A DNA stretch of 64,000 bases from Barnesiella intestinihominis YIT 11860 (GTDB taxonomy: Bacteria; Bacteroidota; Bacteroidia; Bacteroidales; Barnesiellaceae), in the NCBI RefSeq assembly GCF_000296465.1, contig NZ_JH815206.1, positions 296,200 through 360,199 of the forward strand, read 5' to 3'. Under the pieces are notes generated by a model that ran no database searches, was not told the origin of the DNA, and saw only the letters and a program-made list of their open reading frames with translations. Of the stretch, positions 56,379-64,000 are shown in pieces. Positions within the stretch are counted from its first letter, which is position 1. Each line of letters opens with the position of its first letter. Position numbers and translations under genes: made by a program.

Positions 56379-57953
56379 CTATATGGCATCGTATGACTTT
56401 GTGCCGTTTTTGAAAACGATGGCGCCACGAACACCTATTGCACAGCCTTCCGATTCCTCTCTCTTTTCTCCTTTGACTACTATGTTAATGGTGTGTTTCC
56501 CTTCTTCCAAGTTCAAGATGTGGAAGATGTTTATGTTGCGGTGTTCTTGTTTGGCATAGTAGTAAAAGCAGTCTATCGTGCGTTTGAATATACCATCGAC
56601 ATATACGTCGGCTTTGCCTCCGTTTTTAACCCACCAGCCTTCGATAGAAGCTCCTGTTCCTTCGAAAGTGAACATTATTTCATCGCCGGCTTGTTCGCTA
56701 TATTTCACATAACCGTTTTCGGCATCCTGCCAATTCCCTTTCAAAGTCCAGCAACTGTCTTTGTCGGCATCGACGATGGCTGCGCGTTTGCTGTATACCA
56801 AGTTGGGGAACGCATCTTCCATAGGAAGGGCAACCGGTTCTTGCAGTACGATGGAGTAACTGTCTTCGGTTACTTTACCGCCATTTTCCACAATGAGTTT
56901 TTCGGCATAATCCGCAGTGCGTTCCACCGCTTTGTTGAAAGAGTAGTTGGTGTGAACGAACGGTTTGTCTCCGATTTTTTCGATAGCTTCTCTATACTCT
57001 TGGGGGAATGCGCTGAATCCTTTGATGATACCCAAAACAGCCAAAGCGTTGGACGGGTTGCAGTCGGAGTCTTGTCCACAGCGGGTGGATATTTCCAATG
57101 TCTTGTTTATATCTCCTTCTCCATAGAGCAATCCTATAACGATGTAGGCTCCGTTCAGTTTGGCATCGATATTGTATTTCGTACCGGGGTTGCAAATGTT
57201 CGCGCGAGCCCACTTGTTTTCTAACATTTGCCAGCACTTAGTCCAGTCATCGGGATTTTCTTGGTGAAAAGCGATGACATCTTCAATGATTCTGCGATAG
57301 CCGCTTTCGGCCGGTAAAGAGAGCAATGCTTTTTCGATGACAGACCGGATATCGTTCTGCAAATAGGCTTCGCTATACAGCGAGGCTACGAATGCACCGC
57401 CATACACACCGTCGCCGTAGTTCATGATATGACCCATATAATCGGCCATTTTGTTGGCTGTCTGCGGCATACCGGGACACATGAACCCGATATAGTCGGC
57501 TTCAATTTGAAAGTCTATGTCATCGGCATGGAGGTTGAATTCGGGCTGTCCCGATTGGGGCGGAAATATGCTGTCGAAATAATTTTTGCGGGTCTGTACA
57601 TTGGCGTGCCATAGTCTGAACTCGGCTATTGCCAAAGCCTCTTGGTATTTTTTTTGTTCGGCTTGCATACCGTGTTTGTCCATTACGTCCATCAAGGTTA
57701 GCTGTACATACAAGTCGTCTTCCCACAAAGCATCTTTTACTCGGACGGGAGTCCAATGGATAGAATCTTCATACATCTTGCCCAATGCTTTGAATTCGGT
57801 AGGGAGTCCGTAAGATACCCCTATCATTTTACCTGCCCACCCACCGGCGATTTTGTCTTTCAGAGTGTCTTTGCTGATCGTAGCTTGTTGGCTGCAAGCC
57901 ATTAGGAAAAGAGGCATGAGTAACCCCAATCCTTTTTTCATGGTATTCATCAT
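56379..57953 (-). CDS. exported ADP-ribosylglycohydrolase-fold lipoprotein
   Basis: Predicted lipoprotein of 524 residues (LMPLFLMACSQQ lipobox). Residues about 30-370 are an ADP-ribosylglycohydrolase fold: KIAGGWAGKMIGVSYG at the start, an acidic metal site in WEDDLYVQLT, and GQDSDCNPS near residue 295. The C-terminal 150 residues form a separate beta-rich, sugar-binding-like domain (FTFEGTGASIEGWWVKNGGK, then ADVYVDGIFKRT). Cytosolic relatives remove ADP-ribose from proteins; an exported version next to a sialidase may instead act on a glycosidic substrate. It is convergent with the sialidase gene. The specific activity is unknown. Confidence 0.82.
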   Translation of the reverse strand: MMNTMKKGLGLLMPLFLMACSQQATISKDTLKDKIAGGWAGKMIGVSYGLPTEFKALGKMYEDSIHWTPVRVKDALWEDDLYVQLTLMDVMDKHGMQAEQKKYQEALAIAEFRLWHANVQTRKNYFDSIFPPQSGQPEFNLHADDIDFQIEADYIGFMCPGMPQTANKMADYMGHIMNYGDGVYGGAFVASLYSEAYLQNDIRSVIEKALLSLPAESGYRRIIEDVIAFHQENPDDWTKCWQMLENKWARANICNPGTKYNIDAKLNGAYIVIGLLYGEGDINKTLEISTRCGQDSDCNPSNALAVLGIIKGFSAFPQEYREAIEKIGDKPFVHTNYSFNKAVERTADYAEKLIVENGGKVTEDSYSIVLQEPVALPMEDAFPNLVYSKRAAIVDADKDSCWTLKGNWQDAENGYVKYSEQAGDEIMFTFEGTGASIEGWWVKNGGKADVYVDGIFKRTIDCFYYYAKQEHRNINIFHILNLEEGKHTINIVVKGEKREESEGCAIGVRGAIVFKNGTKSYDAI

Positions 57954-58066
57954 AAATTTTAATGTGTTAAAAGTTTATGATAAAGAGACAGAAAGGTTTG
58001 TTAAAAGGATAGTCAAGGTTGAAATATATATCATTTTTTAACTTTTTATATGATAGGTAGTCTCTT

Positions 58067-61000
58067 TTATGTGAAAATTTTTATGCGCCTTTCTACTTCG
58101 GATAGGGCTTGTTCATAGTCCGGTGAATAGAATTTCAGTATTTTATAGATACGCAGAGCTTCTTGATAGAAAGCCATAGCATTTTCAAGGTGTCCTTCTT
58201 CCTTGATTATATCGGCGAAATTCCTGCAACATTCTGCTTTTACCCGATAGGTGTCTTCGGTAAATCCTCCGACGAGGTATTTTTCGCAGATGTCTATTGC
58301 ATCGATATATAACTCTTTCGCTTTCTGCAAGTCTCCCTTGTCAGTATAGCATTTTGCGGCTTCCAGATAGTCCGATGCCGTTTTAAAGCGATGGGCGTTT
58401 TTCTTGGCGATTCTTATGTCTTCTATCGTTCGAGCTTCGTCTGTCTCATTGCCTTCTTTACACTCGCCGTCTTCGTCATCTTCCTCCATGTCCTCATCGA
58501 TTTCGTCTTCCTCATCTTTGTCATCGTTGTAATCCTCCTCATCATCTTCTTCGATAGCTCCGAATTTCAAAGCGATGTCGTAGTACTTTCTCGCCTTTCG
58601 GGCTTTTCCGGTATCTGCGAATGTTTCCGAAAGGCATAGCGCTACCGAACCTAATTCTTCGCCGCATTCTCCTGTTTTCCGGTAGATGGCGTTTAGTAAT
58701 TCGTAGGCTTCGAGATAGAGCGTAATGGCTGTGTCGTATTCTTCGCATACATAAAGTACGATACCGAGTTTCTTCAATACGACTGCCATTTTGTCGATAT
58801 GCAGGGGAACCGGGCAGGCATTTATTTCTCGATAAAGTTTCAACGATTTTTCGAAACATTCGCGGGCAGGTTCGGCTGCTTCCAGATTGCAATGGGTTTC
58901 GCCCAGACTGCAATAGGCTTCCGCTAAGTCGGCTCGATTGTCGTGCCCGTCGTTACAGAGAGATTCGTAAATCGATATACACTCTTCGTATAGCTCACTC
59001 GCTCGGTCATATTCTTCGTTTGCGCTGGAAATTAGTGCCATACAGTTGGTTATGTGAGCCGTCTCTTCTCGATAGTCGGAGTCTGGGGCGTGCAGTTCCT
59101 TGAACATCGATAGTGCTTTTTCATAAGAAGGCACGGCTTGGGGCTTTTCCCAAAGCATATAGAGATCGCCCATGCGGCTCCATGTTCGTGCCATGTCGTA
59201 GCTCGTTTTGTCGTCGGTGAGCCTGCTGTATATGCTCAATGCTTGTTTGAACAGGGATTCGGCCCGGTCGTATTCCTCGGAGTCGAGGCGAGTATCTGCC
59301 CATGCATAAATCGAATCGGCGATGGATACTTTTAGATGTCCGCTTTTTTCGGCGGCATTTGTATATAGCGTTACCGCTTTCTCGAACATCTCGCCGGCCC
59401 GGTCGTTTTCTCCCATATCGACCAGCAAATCTCCGAAGTCCCGGCAGACTTTGGCATGGTCGGCGGTGAAGGAGTATGGGACTTGGGCGTGCTGTCTTTC
59501 GCGAATATCCAGTGCCTCTTTGAGGAACTTTTCCGCGTCTTCGTATTTCTCCTCGTGGCGGCAGATGACACCCAAATTTTGGAGAACGGTGGCGATTGGG
59601 TGGTCGTAAACCGGTTCTTTCGTTTGCAACCGTCTGAATATATCCAATGCTTGGCAGAAACCTTTCCTTGCCTCTTCGTTTTTGCCGAGCACATAGTTCA
59701 GCCCGCTCATTTCCATTTTTGCCGTGGCCAAGTCGGCACTATGAGCCAATGGCATGCGGGAGGCGAGATTCGTAGCCAATTGTAGGGATTTTTGCAAGGA
59801 TTCTTCCGCCTTGTCGAGTTGGTCGAGCCGTGTATAAATCGAGCCTTCCCGATTTAAAATCGAGTACAGTTTGTACTCGTATATTCTCGGAAACTCCTTG
59901 TCCAGCTCGTCGAGTATGGCGTGCGCTTGGGCTATGTATCGCAGAGCTTCTTGGGGGTGGTCCGAAAATTGCAATGCCGTAGCCATATTACAATAAATGT
60001 CGGCCAAAGCCGATCGGGAATCGGGGTCGTTGTCTTTGGCGAGGAGCTCAAATCGTATGCGTGCAGCCTCGTTGAACTCCGATAAGGCTTTGTTATATTC
60101 GTCCCGGTCGGAGTAAAGTGTTCCGAGGTTATTTTTGAGACGGGCTATATCGTCGTCATATATGCCCGGTTCTTCCCGGTCGAGCCAATCATAAATGTCT
60201 ATGGCTTTCAAGTATTTGGATAGGCAGTGGTCGAAATCGCCCTTATCGCTGTAAAGTACGGCCATATTGTTTAATACGCCGGCGTAACCGTAGGCATACT
60301 TCTGAGGAGCTTTGCGATATAAACGTTCGTATATGCCCGATAGTCGTTCCCACGTTTCGAGGGCTTTTGTTTGTTGACCTGTATCTGTAAGCAGTACGGC
60401 ATAGTCGAACAGGTATTCTGCCAATGTTTCTTCGGGCAGTCGTCCCGAAACAAGGTCTATCGCCGTTGACATGAGTTTTACCGCTTGTCGGTATCTCGAT
60501 TCGTCGGCTATTCCACTGACGACGATACGAGCTTTAAGCATGTATTCTCCCGCACATCGTTCTATGTTTCGGGTGAGTTCGGCGGTTGGCTGCGCTGCTG
60601 TATCGAATTTCAATTTTGCGTTCGTGGCATCGGCTTCCATATCGTCTTCTTTGAGAACGGCTTCCGCTTTGTCGATCTCTCCTTTTTCAAACAGTTCGGC
60701 GGCTGTTCTCATACGGGGGCTGCATTCACCGCCCTGCATGCGGGCGATAGACATTGCTGTGTCTACGAGTGCCTTTTCTTGTCGCTCTATCTGTTCGGTT
60801 ACACTCTCGCGTTCTTCCCTCAGATTAGCGAGTTCCTCGTCGGTCATACGGGAACGTTGCCCGAAGAATCCTCTCCGGCCGCCTGACTCGGCATTACCGA
60901 TTTCCCGATCGAGTTGTTCCTTCCGTGATTGCAGTTCTCTGTGCGTGGCATTCTCCGAGGTAAAAGGCACATTGTTCAAGTCGGCGATCGTACTGTCTCC

Positions 61001-61519
61001 TATTTTCACCTGCGACTCTTTTACCTCCACCTTTATCGGGGTGGTGGCCTCTACCATTTGCAATTGTAGGACAAAATGCAGCTGCATGGTGTCGAAGTTG
61101 CTGTATCGACACCAATAGTGCCCCAGCTCTTCGAGCATGAGTCGTTTGAACTCTGCCAGTTCCCTACTTTCGCTTTCGCCTGCTTCGAGGTCTTTTATAT
61201 AGGTGTATATCTTGGGAGAAGCCTGCTCGTCGAACGCTTTTCGGGCGATGTTGAACTCCTCGATGGTAAATTTTCCCGCTTTTTTATGAAATAGTGCCAG
61301 AAACATGTCGCTCGCTCTCACTCGTTCGTTGTATTCGTCTTGCTTGCGCATGCCGTTGTAGGCGGCATCATAGTCTTCCCATTCGAATAATTCGATGCGT
61401 ATGCCTCGTTTCTCATAAATATTGTCCAGTTTTCTAATGAGGTTCCCGAAACGATAACGATCGGCCTCTAACTCCTCGGAGGAGGCGAGAAAAATTTTGA
61501 TGACTCGGTTTGTTTTCAT
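58067..61519 (-). CDS. DUF4062-like / TPR-repeat large protein
   Basis: Cytoplasmic protein of 1150 residues with no signal peptide. Residues about 1-155 start IKIFLASSEELEADRYRFG and continue ELFEWEDYDAAYNGMR and RASDMFLALFHKKAGKFT, a Rossmann-like pattern similar to DUF4062/TIR-like domains at the head of some NLR-type proteins. Residues about 190-260 are a charged coiled coil. From about 300 to 1150 runs a long array of TPR/Kinesin-light-chain-type repeats (KYAYGYAGVLNNMAVLYSDKG, then many more). An acidic stretch lies near 987-1026. No ATPase motif is visible. Function unknown; an NLR-like defence or signalling role is inference. Confidence 0.78.
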   Translation of the reverse strand: MKTNRVIKIFLASSEELEADRYRFGNLIRKLDNIYEKRGIRIELFEWEDYDAAYNGMRKQDEYNERVRASDMFLALFHKKAGKFTIEEFNIARKAFDEQASPKIYTYIKDLEAGESESRELAEFKRLMLEELGHYWCRYSNFDTMQLHFVLQLQMVEATTPIKVEVKESQVKIGDSTIADLNNVPFTSENATHRELQSRKEQLDREIGNAESGGRRGFFGQRSRMTDEELANLREERESVTEQIERQEKALVDTAMSIARMQGGECSPRMRTAAELFEKGEIDKAEAVLKEDDMEADATNAKLKFDTAAQPTAELTRNIERCAGEYMLKARIVVSGIADESRYRQAVKLMSTAIDLVSGRLPEETLAEYLFDYAVLLTDTGQQTKALETWERLSGIYERLYRKAPQKYAYGYAGVLNNMAVLYSDKGDFDHCLSKYLKAIDIYDWLDREEPGIYDDDIARLKNNLGTLYSDRDEYNKALSEFNEAARIRFELLAKDNDPDSRSALADIYCNMATALQFSDHPQEALRYIAQAHAILDELDKEFPRIYEYKLYSILNREGSIYTRLDQLDKAEESLQKSLQLATNLASRMPLAHSADLATAKMEMSGLNYVLGKNEEARKGFCQALDIFRRLQTKEPVYDHPIATVLQNLGVICRHEEKYEDAEKFLKEALDIRERQHAQVPYSFTADHAKVCRDFGDLLVDMGENDRAGEMFEKAVTLYTNAAEKSGHLKVSIADSIYAWADTRLDSEEYDRAESLFKQALSIYSRLTDDKTSYDMARTWSRMGDLYMLWEKPQAVPSYEKALSMFKELHAPDSDYREETAHITNCMALISSANEEYDRASELYEECISIYESLCNDGHDNRADLAEAYCSLGETHCNLEAAEPARECFEKSLKLYREINACPVPLHIDKMAVVLKKLGIVLYVCEEYDTAITLYLEAYELLNAIYRKTGECGEELGSVALCLSETFADTGKARKARKYYDIALKFGAIEEDDEEDYNDDKDEEDEIDEDMEEDDEDGECKEGNETDEARTIEDIRIAKKNAHRFKTASDYLEAAKCYTDKGDLQKAKELYIDAIDICEKYLVGGFTEDTYRVKAECCRNFADIIKEEGHLENAMAFYQEALRIYKILKFYSPDYEQALSEVERRIKIFT

Positions 61520-61596
61520 GGTTCGATTTATCTTGATACAGTCGATAAGCGTTCGATCGCTTGTGTATGTTCAGTCCCGTATGTAGTTCGTATTTA

Positions 61597-61604
61597 CAAA
61601 TGTA
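61597..61604 (-). promoter_or_regulatory. -7 box of the TPR protein gene
   Basis: TACATTTG on the minus strand with TTG about 20 bases upstream. The leader would be about 70 bases. Confidence 0.5.
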
Positions 61605-61717
61605 GCTGAATTTTATTAAAAAACAAGGCGTTATGCGATTAATTTGCTCAGTCGATAATTAGTGAGGATATCGGATCAATAAGAAATCGGAGGGGACTGT
61701 CTTTTCATACCTCTAAT

Positions 61718-62145
61718 CCCTTTTCTCAGAAACGATTGTTTCTTCTGTGTCTCTCCTATGTTGCGAAGCAATAGGAGAGAAGGGAGATACCCACAAAGCG
61801 CCGGAGGGAATAAGGTTCGGAGCAGCACTTTTAATCCTCTCCCTGTCGTGCTCTGCGACATTGTGAGATATTTTACACTCTTCCCTTGTATTTTAACTTA
61901 GAACAGCGGGGGATTGGTATGACACTATCGGTGTATTTTTTAACCTCTTTCCTTGCCGTGTCCCGTAGCATTGCGGGGTGTTCCCGAGGGAATATAGGGG
62001 AAGTGACACGAAGTGGCGGAGGGGTTGATTTTTATCAAAAGCTATTCAGCTACTTTTTTACCGTTCACCGAGGAGATAGGAATGTGTTTGTCGACAAGAA
62101 ATACATCGCTGAAATTCATTTCCACCCCATGAATTTTCTACAGAA
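61718..62145. repeat. dispersed intergenic repeat, copy D
   Basis: Its left end (CTCAGAAACGATTGTTTCTT) matches 17869 onward and its right end (CCCCATGAATTTTCTACAGA) matches 17996-18016. The middle holds CGTGTCCCGTAGCATTGCGG and GGGAATATAGGGGAAGTGAC, then CACGAAGTGGCGGAGGGGTT, as in the other copies. No convincing gene. The gap 61520-62237 holds otherwise only the TPR gene promoter and the hairpin beside kbl. Confidence 0.6.
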
Positions 62146-62178
62146 TCATTAGATTGACCGTCGGCTCGATTTACGAAT

Positions 62179-62216
62179 GACAAAGGTCGTTTCCAATGTT
62201 GGAAACGACCTTTGTC
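62179..62216 (-). terminator. strong hairpin after kbl
   Basis: Perfect 17-bp stem GACAAAGGTCGTTTCCA/TGGAAACGACCTTTGTC with a 4-base loop, just beyond the leftward kbl stop. There is no T-run, but it is the only terminator-like structure there. Confidence 0.65.
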
Positions 62217-62237
62217 TCTGTATGAGGAATCGTAATT

Positions 62238-63431
62238 TTATTTGAGGACTCCCAGATTTTTTCCGACTTTAATGAATGCCTTGATACAAGCGTCGAGTTC
62301 TTCCTTCTTGTGAGCGGCCGAAAGTTGTACCCGTATGCGGGCTTGGCCCTGCGGAACGACAGGATAATAGAACCCCGTTACATAAATGCCTTCGTCGAGC
62401 ATTTGTGCGGCGAACGATTGCGATAGCTTGGCATCATACAGCATGACTGCACAAATGGCCGATTGGGTAGGCTTGATGTCGAAGCCTGCTGCGAGCATCT
62501 TGTCTCGGAAATAGGTGACGTTCTCCATTAAGCGGGTATGGAGTTCGTCGCTTTCGTCGAGCATTTTGAATACTTCTATTCCTGCTCCTACTACGGCGGG
62601 AGGGAGCGAGTTGGAGAAAAGGTAGGGTCTCGACCGCTGACGCAGCATGTCGATAATCTCTTTGCGTCCGGTGGTGAATCCGCCGATAGCGCCTCCGAAA
62701 GCCTTTCCCAATGTCCCGGTGTGAATGTCGATACGCCCGTACAGGTTGTACAGTTCGCTTACTCCTCTTCCTTTGGAGCCTACGACTCCTGCCGAGTGAC
62801 ATTCGTCGACCATGACCAAAGCATTGTATTTTTCGGCCAAGTCGCAAATCTTGTCCATTGGAGCCACATTACCGTCCATCGAGAATACTCCGTCGGTGAC
62901 GATGATACGGAATCGTTGAGCCTGTGCTTCCTGCAAGCACCGTTCGAGTTCTTCCATGTCGGCATTGGCATAGCGATAGCGTTTGGCTTTGCAAAGGCGC
63001 ACGCCGTCTATGATCGATGCATGGTTGAGCGCATCCGAGATGATGGCATCCTCTTCGGTGAACAAGGGTTCGAATACGCCTCCGTTGGCATCGAAACAAG
63101 CTGCATAGAGAATCGTGTCCTCGGTATGGAAATAGCGGGCAATCGCTTTTTCGAGTTCGCGGTGCAGGTCTTGCGCCCCGCAAATGAACCGTACCGACGA
63201 CATGCCGAATCCGTGGGAATCCATCGCCTTTTTCGCGGCGGAGATGAGCCGGGGATTGTCGGATAGTCCCAGGTAATTGTTGGCACAGAAATTCAACACT
63301 TTTCCGCTATGTTCGGTAATTCGTATGGCAGAACTTTGCGGCGTGATAATCGTACGCTCTACTTTATACAGTCCGTTTGCTTTTATCTCGGCAAGCTGCT
63401 TTGCCAGATGATCTTTCATTTGTGTGAACAT
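62238..63431 (-). CDS. kbl: glycine C-acetyltransferase (2-amino-3-ketobutyrate CoA ligase)
   Basis: PLP enzyme that splits 2-amino-3-ketobutyrate with CoA into glycine and acetyl-CoA, the second step of threonine breakdown. The 397 residues match the family (alpha-oxoamine synthases). Visible blocks are NFCANNYLGLSDNPRLI, VRFICGAQDLHRELE, DGVFSMDGNVAPMDKICDLA, MVDECHSAGVVG, and the PLP-lysine block TGTLGKAFGGAIGGFT. The C-terminal FYYPVVPQGQARIRVQLSAAH is typical. It starts 6 bases after the dehydrogenase gene ends, forming a two-gene unit. Confidence 0.96.
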   Translation of the reverse strand: MFTQMKDHLAKQLAEIKANGLYKVERTIITPQSSAIRITEHSGKVLNFCANNYLGLSDNPRLISAAKKAMDSHGFGMSSVRFICGAQDLHRELEKAIARYFHTEDTILYAACFDANGGVFEPLFTEEDAIISDALNHASIIDGVRLCKAKRYRYANADMEELERCLQEAQAQRFRIIVTDGVFSMDGNVAPMDKICDLAEKYNALVMVDECHSAGVVGSKGRGVSELYNLYGRIDIHTGTLGKAFGGAIGGFTTGRKEIIDMLRQRSRPYLFSNSLPPAVVGAGIEVFKMLDESDELHTRLMENVTYFRDKMLAAGFDIKPTQSAICAVMLYDAKLSQSFAAQMLDEGIYVTGFYYPVVPQGQARIRVQLSAAHKKEELDACIKAFIKVGKNLGVLK

Positions 63432-63437
63432 AGGCGT

Positions 63438-64000
63438 TTATTTAAGGAGTTTCTTTTTCAAGTGGTCGATCATGTCTATCGACATCGATTCGAGGTCGTA
63501 GTCGGGTTTCCAGTCCCATTCGGCACGGGCGCACGAATCATCGAGCATATCGGGCCACGAATCGGCTATTTGTTGCCGCACGGGGTCGATACGGTATTCG
63601 GCTACGAAATCGGGATAGAATTTCTTGATTTCGTTGTAGATAATTTCGGGATCGAAGCTCATCGATGCGATGTTGAACGAGTTGCGGTGTTTCAGTCTGG
63701 ACGGGTCGGCTTCCATCAGCATCACCATCGCTTTCAGGGCATCGGGCATGTACATCATATCCATGAATGTCCCCGCCTTGACCGGAATCTCGAACTTCTC
63801 GCCCTTGACGGCGGCGTAGTATATTTCTACGGCATAGTCGGTCGTACCGCCTCCCGGCAATGTCTCGTACGAAATGAGTCCCGGAAACCTTACCGACCGG
63901 GTATCTACCCCGTAGCGATAGAAATAATAATCACTCAGCAATTCGCACGATACCTTGCTCACTCCGTAGATGGTACGCGGCCGTTGTATGGTTTCTTGCG
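63438..64000 (-). CDS. tdh: L-threonine 3-dehydrogenase, SDR/epimerase type, 5' part outside window
   Basis: NAD-dependent oxidation of L-threonine to 2-amino-3-ketobutyrate. The frame is open from the window edge and shows the catalytic YGVSK of extended SDRs just inside the edge, then GVDTRSVRFPGLISY, GGGTTDYAVEIYYAAVKGEK, FMDMMYMPDALKAMVML and SWPDMLDDSCARAEWDWKP. These are the hallmarks of the bacterial short-chain threonine dehydrogenase. The N-terminal Rossmann half (about 130 residues) is missing. The following kbl gene confirms the pathway. Confidence 0.93.
   Translation of the reverse strand, partial: QETIQRPRTIYGVSKVSCELLSDYYFYRYGVDTRSVRFPGLISYETLPGGGTTDYAVEIYYAAVKGEKFEIPVKAGTFMDMMYMPDALKAMVMLMEADPSRLKHRNSFNIASMSFDPEIIYNEIKKFYPDFVAEYRIDPVRQQIADSWPDMLDDSCARAEWDWKPDYDLESMSIDMIDHLKKKLLK

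Noticed and set aside
56493-57224. 243-residue plus-strand open frame
   Set aside because: Antisense shadow of the ADP-ribosylglycohydrolase-fold gene, with no recognisable motif.
61886-62152. 88-residue open frame in the second repeat block
   Set aside because: Repeat-derived, not conserved between copies.
62538-63266. 242-residue plus-strand open frame
   Set aside because: Antisense shadow of kbl.

Overview
The window comes from a Bacteroidales bacterium, most likely a gut commensal. The evidence is the Bacteroidetes promoter (-33 TTTG, -7 TAnnTTTG) in front of many genes, two ECF-sigma/FecR/SusC/SusD loci, DUF4369 and YfhO family proteins, and three proteins with type IX secretion (T9SS) sorting tails. 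The repertoire would suit Barnesiellaceae or Tannerellaceae, but the genus cannot be fixed from sequence reading alone. No rRNA, CRISPR array, transposase or prophage is visible.

Positions 1-17,400 are core chromosome. They hold a partial PNPase gene, a thioredoxin-fold lipoprotein without CxxC, greA, a HIT protein, and a leftward run aroQ-pyk-O-methyltransferase-rbfA-lolC/E-like permease. A XerD-type recombinase, an abundant-looking TPR lipoprotein, a YfhO membrane protein with a small methyltransferase, ribF with a HAD phosphatase, and a CAT-anticodon tRNA follow. A MITE-like element of about 200 bp and a block of dispersed GC-rich intergenic repeats separate this part from the next.

Positions 18,000-37,830 form polysaccharide utilisation locus 1: ECF sigma, anti-sigma, STN-containing SusC, SusD, purple-acid-phosphatase-like phosphoesterase, GH20 hexosaminidase, a 1436-residue T9SS beta-propeller/Ig protein, a second phosphoesterase, a GH109 enzyme and a GH110 enzyme. 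GH109 and GH110 are the families that remove blood-group A (alpha-GalNAc) and B (alpha-1,3-Gal) determinants, so the locus looks built for ABO-type mucin or glycolipid ends.

Positions 38,700-51,990 form locus 2 with a parallel layout: ECF sigma, anti-sigma, SusC, SusD, a degenerate EEP-fold lipoprotein, an SGNH hydrolase, an intact EEP-fold enzyme, a T9SS beta-propeller/Ig protein and an exported Gfo/Idh/MocA protein. A T9SS-secreted GH33 sialidase with its own terminator follows at 52,646-56,162. The combined picture is stepwise trimming of sialylated, ABO-capped host glycans, with an unexplained phosphoesterase and propeller component shared by both loci.

Positions 56,379-64,000 run leftward: an exported ADP-ribosylglycohydrolase-fold lipoprotein, a 1150-residue DUF4062-like plus TPR protein (a possible signalling or defence protein), a second block of the dispersed repeat, and the threonine catabolism pair kbl-tdh, with tdh cut by the window edge.
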